The notes beneath the pieces are model-generated. The model was not told the DNA's origin. It did not search any database and saw only the letters and a list, made by a program, of their open reading frames with translations. From positions 1 through 11,042 of the forward strand of contig DSAV01000237.1 of the NCBI GenBank assembly GCA_011046295.1: a stretch of 11,042 bases of DNA. The letters run 5' to 3'. How positions within the stretch are numbered: the first letter of the stretch is position 1; each line of letters begins with the position of its first letter. The stretch is from Deltaproteobacteria bacterium (GTDB taxonomy: Bacteria; Desulfobacterota; Syntrophia; Syntrophales; Smithellaceae). A program made the translations under genes and the position numbers. This document shows, in pieces, positions 7,883 to 11,042 of the stretch.

Positions 7883-7927
7883 ATTAAACAGGCCTTTGAA
7901 ATTTTAAATTTTAATGGCCTGTTTAAT
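7883..7927. promoter_or_regulatory. Perfect 12-bp inverted repeat between ackA and xsc
   Basis: ATTAAACAGGCC (7883-7894) and GGCCTGTTTAAT (7916-7927) form an exact 12-bp stem around a 21-base AT-rich loop. The right arm overlaps the ackA stop codon. In the operon direction no T-run follows, so it is not a classic terminator there; it may attenuate, stabilise or separate the ackA and xsc parts of the transcript. On the plus strand a short T-run follows the stem, so it could stop antisense transcription. Confidence 0.5.
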
Positions 7928-9122
7928 TTTTCTTTAATAGTGCCCATGTTTCACGGGCAATCATTATTTCTTCATCGGTGGGAACAACCACAACTTTTAC
8001 CGATGTTTCGCTTCGCGATATTATTCCTTCCATCTCTTTGTCTGTGTTTTTATCATCATCCAGGACAATGCCCAGCCAGGAAAGAAATTCGCAGATGCGC
8101 CGCCGCATCGGCGCGGAGTGTTCGCCTATTCCCCCGGTAAACACTAAAACATCGATTCCGCCGATAGCGGGTATCAGGGAAGAGATTCCCCTGGCCGCGC
8201 TATAGGCGAAAACCGAAAGCGCCAGGCGGGCATTTTTGTTACCCTGCCTGGCTTTTTCTTCCACGTCACGAAAGTCAGGGGATATTCCGGATATGCCTAA
8301 TACGCCGCTTTCGCGATTTAAAATTTCCATAACGTCCGGAAGAGAACATTGTTCTTTATCCGCGATAAAAGAAACGATGGCGGGGTCAATATCGCCGCAG
8401 CGGGTGGCCATGACGATGCCGGATAGAGGTGTAAACCCCATTGATGTGTCCATTGATTTACCTCCGGCCACGGCGCAAAGGCTGGACCCCGCTCCCAGAT
8501 GACAGGTGATTATTTTAAGCTCATCAATTTTTTCCCGCAGTATCTGCGCGGCGCGCCACGCGGCATACTGATGAGAGATGCCGTGAAAACCATAGCGGCG
8601 GACATGGTTTTCTAGATAATAGCGGTATGGAATAGCGTAAATATATGCGTGAGCGGGCATAGTATGGTGAAACGCCGTATCAAAAACAGCCACCTGCGGC
8701 ACGCCCGGCAAAAGCTCATCGCACACATCAATGCCCATCAGGTTCGGGGGGTTGTGCAGAGGCGCGAGATTCTTTATCTCTTCAAGAACTTTACGTACTG
8801 GCGGATTAATGATGACGCAGGCCTTAAAGTGTTCTCCTCCATGGACAACTCTATGGCCTATACCGGCTATTTCTTTTGAATTTTTTAAAATGCCTCTTTT
8901 ATGATCCGTTAGAAAAGCCAACAAGGCATGAACAGCGTCGTGATGATTTTTTAGCGGTTTTTCCTCCAAGAATTCATGTTCTTCCTTTAGATAATGCCGG
9001 AATAAAGATCCGGGCGTGCCGATTCGGTCTGCCTGCCCGCGACCGAGCAGTTCGTTTTTCTCCATTTCAAACAGTTTGTATTTCACTGATGAACTGCCGC
9101 AATTCAAAACCAGAATCTTCAT
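7923..9122 (-). CDS. ackA: Acetate kinase
   Basis: This 399-residue enzyme of the ASKHA fold converts acetyl phosphate and ADP to acetate and ATP. The family motifs are complete: NCGSSSVK (7-14), GHRVVHGGE (89-97), FDTAFHHTMP (147-156), YGFHGISH (177-184), CHLGAGSS (207-214) and DTSMGFTPLSG (225-235). The catalytic and binding residues fall on the same numbers as in the well-studied Methanosarcina enzyme: N7, R91, H123, D148, H180, H208, R241 and E384, so the protein should be active. It lies immediately upstream of xsc with no phosphotransacetylase gene nearby, which fits direct use of the acetyl phosphate made by Xsc for substrate-level phosphorylation. The gap to the preceding exporter gene is 55 bases. 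A GAGGCGG-like site lies upstream of the ATG. Confidence 0.96.
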   Translation of the reverse strand: MKILVLNCGSSSVKYKLFEMEKNELLGRGQADRIGTPGSLFRHYLKEEHEFLEEKPLKNHHDAVHALLAFLTDHKRGILKNSKEIAGIGHRVVHGGEHFKACVIINPPVRKVLEEIKNLAPLHNPPNLMGIDVCDELLPGVPQVAVFDTAFHHTMPAHAYIYAIPYRYYLENHVRRYGFHGISHQYAAWRAAQILREKIDELKIITCHLGAGSSLCAVAGGKSMDTSMGFTPLSGIVMATRCGDIDPAIVSFIADKEQCSLPDVMEILNRESGVLGISGISPDFRDVEEKARQGNKNARLALSVFAYSAARGISSLIPAIGGIDVLVFTGGIGEHSAPMRRRICEFLSWLGIVLDDDKNTDKEMEGIISRSETSVKVVVVPTDEEIMIARETWALLKKN

Positions 9123-9177
9123 GAACGCCGCCTCAAGCCGTTATATTGCGCAAAGGAACCTTCTCAACAGTATTGTT

Positions 9178-10752
9178 TCATATCTTTATCCAATAATCAA
9201 CAAACACGAAGGTGGATAAAACCACTCCCAGGGGAACATTTACAATGACCCCGCAGGTGAAAGCCCAAAAAGGTTTCATGCCGAAAATCAGCATTTCAGA
9301 GAAGCGGGTGGACAGTCCAATGCACAAAAAGCAAAGAACAAATGCCCACGAACGGAGCTTTTTTATCGGAGAAATAACTTCCGGTTTAAGCACGCTGTCA
9401 AACCAGCTTGAACTGGCGGCAAGCTGGTTTAGGGCCTTGTTTTGATCAGGGCGGGTTGTCTTGCCGATCAATTTTTTCAGTTCATCACCGGACATGGGGC
9501 CTTTAAAGGCTAAAGTCTTTTTTGTCTCATCGATGGTCAGGCGGCCGGCAAATTCCTGGGGCACCGGGAAACCGGAAAAATCGGCTTTGTATTCCTTACC
9601 CTTGAACTTGCCTTCCCATGCAGCCTTACCCGTGTAATCAGGCGGCGTCATAGTGCTCACAATGCTGACGATTATGGAAGCCGTCAGAAACCCAAGAACA
9701 AACTTGGGAAATCGCTCCCAGATTATTCCGGCGCTTACTGTGCTTTTCTTGTTTTCCGTACCTTTTTCCCAGAACATGACGGAAACAAAAGCCAGTATGA
9801 GGCACCAGATTCCGATCCATATATCGCGACCGATGACCTTCATCAGCGTGAAAGTATGGATAGGCGATTCTCCAAAGCGGGAGGCCAGTTCTGCGGCCAC
9901 GGCAAAGCCGGCGGCATCAGCGAATTCAGAAGTGCCGATAATCGCGCCGGCGACGCCCGGGGCGATTACATCCGGGACCAGTTGTTTCAGGACAAAGGTA
10001 AGCGCGAAGATCATAATGATTGCCCAGATAGTGACCACGGCGATGGAAATCGAGATGTGTTCATTTTTGGCTTTTACTGCCCCGCCTACGGCGATGGACG
10101 CGGAAACGCCGCAGACGGCTCCGCCCGCGCCCAATACCGCCCCAAACTGCGGTTCGAGCTTGAAAATTTTTGTTGCCGCCAGATAGATAGTCAGCCAGGT
10201 GACCACGGAAACAATTGTGGCCTGAATCATGGCTATGGGGCCGGCTTTGATAATCAGAGTGAAGGGCAATGTCGCGCCCAAAAGAACAATCCCGGTTTTG
10301 ATATAATATTCGGTACGCAGAGAAACCTTCAGCCATTCAGGAATCTTAAAAATGTTGGAAATAAAAAGCCCGATGATAAGCGCCAGCAAAGGCGCCTCCA
10401 GGTTGAAATCTTCCATCAGCTTCCAGCTGGCCAGATAAAAAATGATTAAAGAACCGGTGAAAAGAATGACGAACCCGGGAATAAATTCTTTTAATTTGTG
10501 CCCCATAATTTTCATAGAGATACTGAATATTATGCCCAAAACTAAAAAGATGGTGAGATAGCCGCGGTAGTTTTTTGCCATATCCGCCCATACCTGGCCA
10601 AAATCAGTAAACTTCCCGGGAAGAACCGCCCACCCCTTGATGGAAACGCCCAACCAGAGAGCAACAATCGCCGTTATCACAATTCCCAGGCCGAGCCACA
10701 CCGACCACCAGTCTTCCGTTTTCCAGAACTTTTCCCAACTGTGCCTTTTCAT
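9178..10752 (-). CDS. YeiH/TauZ-type (UPF0324) putative sulfite/sulfate exporter with inserted domain
   Basis: This is a polytopic inner-membrane protein of 524 residues, clearly longer than typical YeiH proteins of about 340-350. Family features are LLALIIGLFISN (122-133), the motif GAGGAVCGVSASIAVGGAV (208-226), GTSEFADAAGFAVAA (273-287), RDIWIG and the C-terminal RSWAFVLCFLCIGLSTRF segment. The extra length comes from an N-terminal extension with membrane segments at about 15-35, 65-80 and 91-108, and from a soluble, charged insertion at about 370-465 between two hydrophobic stretches. YeiH/TauZ family members are found next to xsc in sulfonate degraders and are proposed to export the sulfite or sulfate released; transport activity here is inference. 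It is the first gene of the leftward run. An AGGGAG site seven bases upstream supports the start. Confidence 0.85.
   Translation of the reverse strand: MKRHSWEKFWKTEDWWSVWLGLGIVITAIVALWLGVSIKGWAVLPGKFTDFGQVWADMAKNYRGYLTIFLVLGIIFSISMKIMGHKLKEFIPGFVILFTGSLIIFYLASWKLMEDFNLEAPLLALIIGLFISNIFKIPEWLKVSLRTEYYIKTGIVLLGATLPFTLIIKAGPIAMIQATIVSVVTWLTIYLAATKIFKLEPQFGAVLGAGGAVCGVSASIAVGGAVKAKNEHISISIAVVTIWAIIMIFALTFVLKQLVPDVIAPGVAGAIIGTSEFADAAGFAVAAELASRFGESPIHTFTLMKVIGRDIWIGIWCLILAFVSVMFWEKGTENKKSTVSAGIIWERFPKFVLGFLTASIIVSIVSTMTPPDYTGKAAWEGKFKGKEYKADFSGFPVPQEFAGRLTIDETKKTLAFKGPMSGDELKKLIGKTTRPDQNKALNQLAASSSWFDSVLKPEVISPIKKLRSWAFVLCFLCIGLSTRFSEMLIFGMKPFWAFTCGVIVNVPLGVVLSTFVFVDYWIKI
9358..9645 (-). other. 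Soluble inserted segment in the exporter (residues about 370-465)
   Basis: This part of the exporter is hydrophilic and interrupts the membrane segments. Its middle (about residues 396-447) reads VPQEFAGRLTIDETKKTLAF then KGPMSGDELKKLIG, followed by NKALNQLAA. This layout (short beta hairpin, G-x-M turn, helix) resembles small modules I recall from large secreted bacterial proteins. The resemblance is from memory and was not searched. Confidence 0.45.
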
Positions 10753-10921
10753 TTTTTTACTCCCTAATATAAAAAAGTCTTCTTAATAAGAGTTAAAGCC
10801 TGCCAGGATGAATCCTCTTGAACATAAAATCGGGAGCTTTACAAAAGAGCTTTTCGCTTATTGCAAACTCCTGATGGGAACAAATTTTTCACCATTATGC
10901 TGGATTGTTCTCGAAAAACAA
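10753..10921 (-). promoter_or_regulatory. Probable operon promoter region
   Basis: This AT-rich 169-base stretch lies between the exporter gene and the insertion-element end, and is the most likely site of the promoter for the leftward run. Two weak sigma-70-like candidates are visible on the minus strand. One has TTGCAA at 10861-10866 and TGTAAA at 10838-10843, 17 bases apart. The other has TTGTTT at 10916-10921 and CATAAT at 10894-10899, 16 bases apart, with its -35 box touching the insertion-element edge. A direct repeat GAGCTTT (10834-10840 and 10848-10854) could be part of an operator. None of these is strong. No gene is convincing in this stretch. Confidence 0.3.
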
Positions 10922-10947
10922 GGCACTCTCAACCTTTTAGCGCAACA
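10922..10947 (-). repeat. Candidate terminal inverted repeat of an IS30-family element
   Basis: The stretch from GGCACTCTC to GCGCAACA overlaps the last codons of the transposase fragment. Its inner end, CGCAACA, matches the inner end of the IS30 terminal repeat as I remember it, and in this family the right repeat commonly overlaps or abuts the transposase stop. The other end lies beyond the window, so the exact outer boundary and any target duplication cannot be checked. Confidence 0.5.
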
Positions 10948-11041
10948 CTTGTAGGTATACATCACAAGGTTTTTCCCAGTTCAAGGTTTTTCTCGGTCTC
11001 CCATTTAACATATTCTGGACTTTTTTGATCTCACGGCGGCT
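10937..11041 (-). CDS. IS30-family transposase, C-terminal end (partial, runs off the window)
   Basis: The last 34 codons and TAA stop of a minus-strand gene enter from the right edge. The peptide includes REIKKVQNMLNGRPRKTLNW followed by EKPCDVYLQVLR. The NxRPRKTLxW core followed by a P-x-(D/E)-V segment is the hallmark C-terminus of IS30-family transposases, where the usual pattern is LNNRPRKTLG(W/Y)xTPxEV. IS30 transposases are DDE enzymes of about 310-390 residues; the catalytic part is outside the window. The gene itself ends before the operon and transcribes toward it, so read-through from the element could contribute to expression of the exporter gene. Whether the element is intact cannot be seen. 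Confidence 0.8.
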   Translation of the reverse strand, partial: SRREIKKVQNMLNGRPRKTLNWEKPCDVYLQVLR

Positions 11042-11042
11042 A

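Noticed and set aside
10808..10954. Plus-strand frame of 48 codons beginning at an ATG between the exporter gene and the transposase end
   Set aside because: It has no proper ribosome site, runs into the insertion-element end antisense to the transposase, and has no recognisable motif.
1..11042. CRISPR array, tRNA, rRNA or phage genes
   Set aside because: No regularly spaced repeats, tRNA-like cloverleaf, rRNA segment or phage structural gene was seen on reading the sequence.

Overview
The window reads as a catabolic gene cluster from an anaerobic or facultatively anaerobic bacterium. Base composition is mixed: moderate-GC genes with AT-rich gaps, and clear Shine-Dalgarno sites before almost every gene. 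The gene content would fit a Desulfobacterota/Syntrophia-type organism, but nothing in the window fixes the taxon, so this is a weak inference.

Layout. Seven genes run leftward on the minus strand, probably as one transcription unit: a YeiH/TauZ-type anion exporter (10752-9178), acetate kinase ackA (9122-7923), sulfoacetaldehyde acetyltransferase xsc (7856-6111), an NAD-type SDR dehydrogenase (6084-5248), a second thiamine-diphosphate enzyme of the ILVBL/HACL2 type (5214-3517), a BASS-family Na+-coupled anion transporter (3363-2431) and a second SDR (2406-1591). A plus-strand PLP enzyme closely resembling sphingosine-1-phosphate lyase (37-1500) converges on them at the left. At the right edge is the C-terminal end of an IS30-family transposase (10937-11041) with a probable terminal inverted repeat. 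The 170 bases between it and the exporter gene probably hold the operon promoter.

How the genes work together. Xsc converts sulfoacetaldehyde plus phosphate to acetyl phosphate plus sulfite. AckA turns the acetyl phosphate into acetate plus ATP, with no need for phosphotransacetylase. The YeiH/TauZ-type membrane protein is a good candidate for exporting sulfite or sulfate. This is the core of a C2-sulfonate dissimilation pathway that conserves energy by substrate-level phosphorylation. No taurine aminotransferase or dehydrogenase and no ComDE-type sulfopyruvate decarboxylase is present, so the step that feeds Xsc has to be assigned to the unassigned SDR and TPP enzymes or to genes outside the window.

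The most interesting point is that an S1P-lyase-like retro-aldolase and a 2-hydroxyacyl-CoA-lyase-like enzyme sit beside xsc. Sulfonolipid bases such as capnine are sphingoid-base analogues with a C1 sulfonate. Cleavage of the C2-C3 bond by an S1P-lyase-type enzyme would give a fatty aldehyde plus taurine, which is one deamination away from the Xsc substrate. A sulfonolipid-degrading locus is therefore a testable hypothesis, but it is not proven by the sequence.
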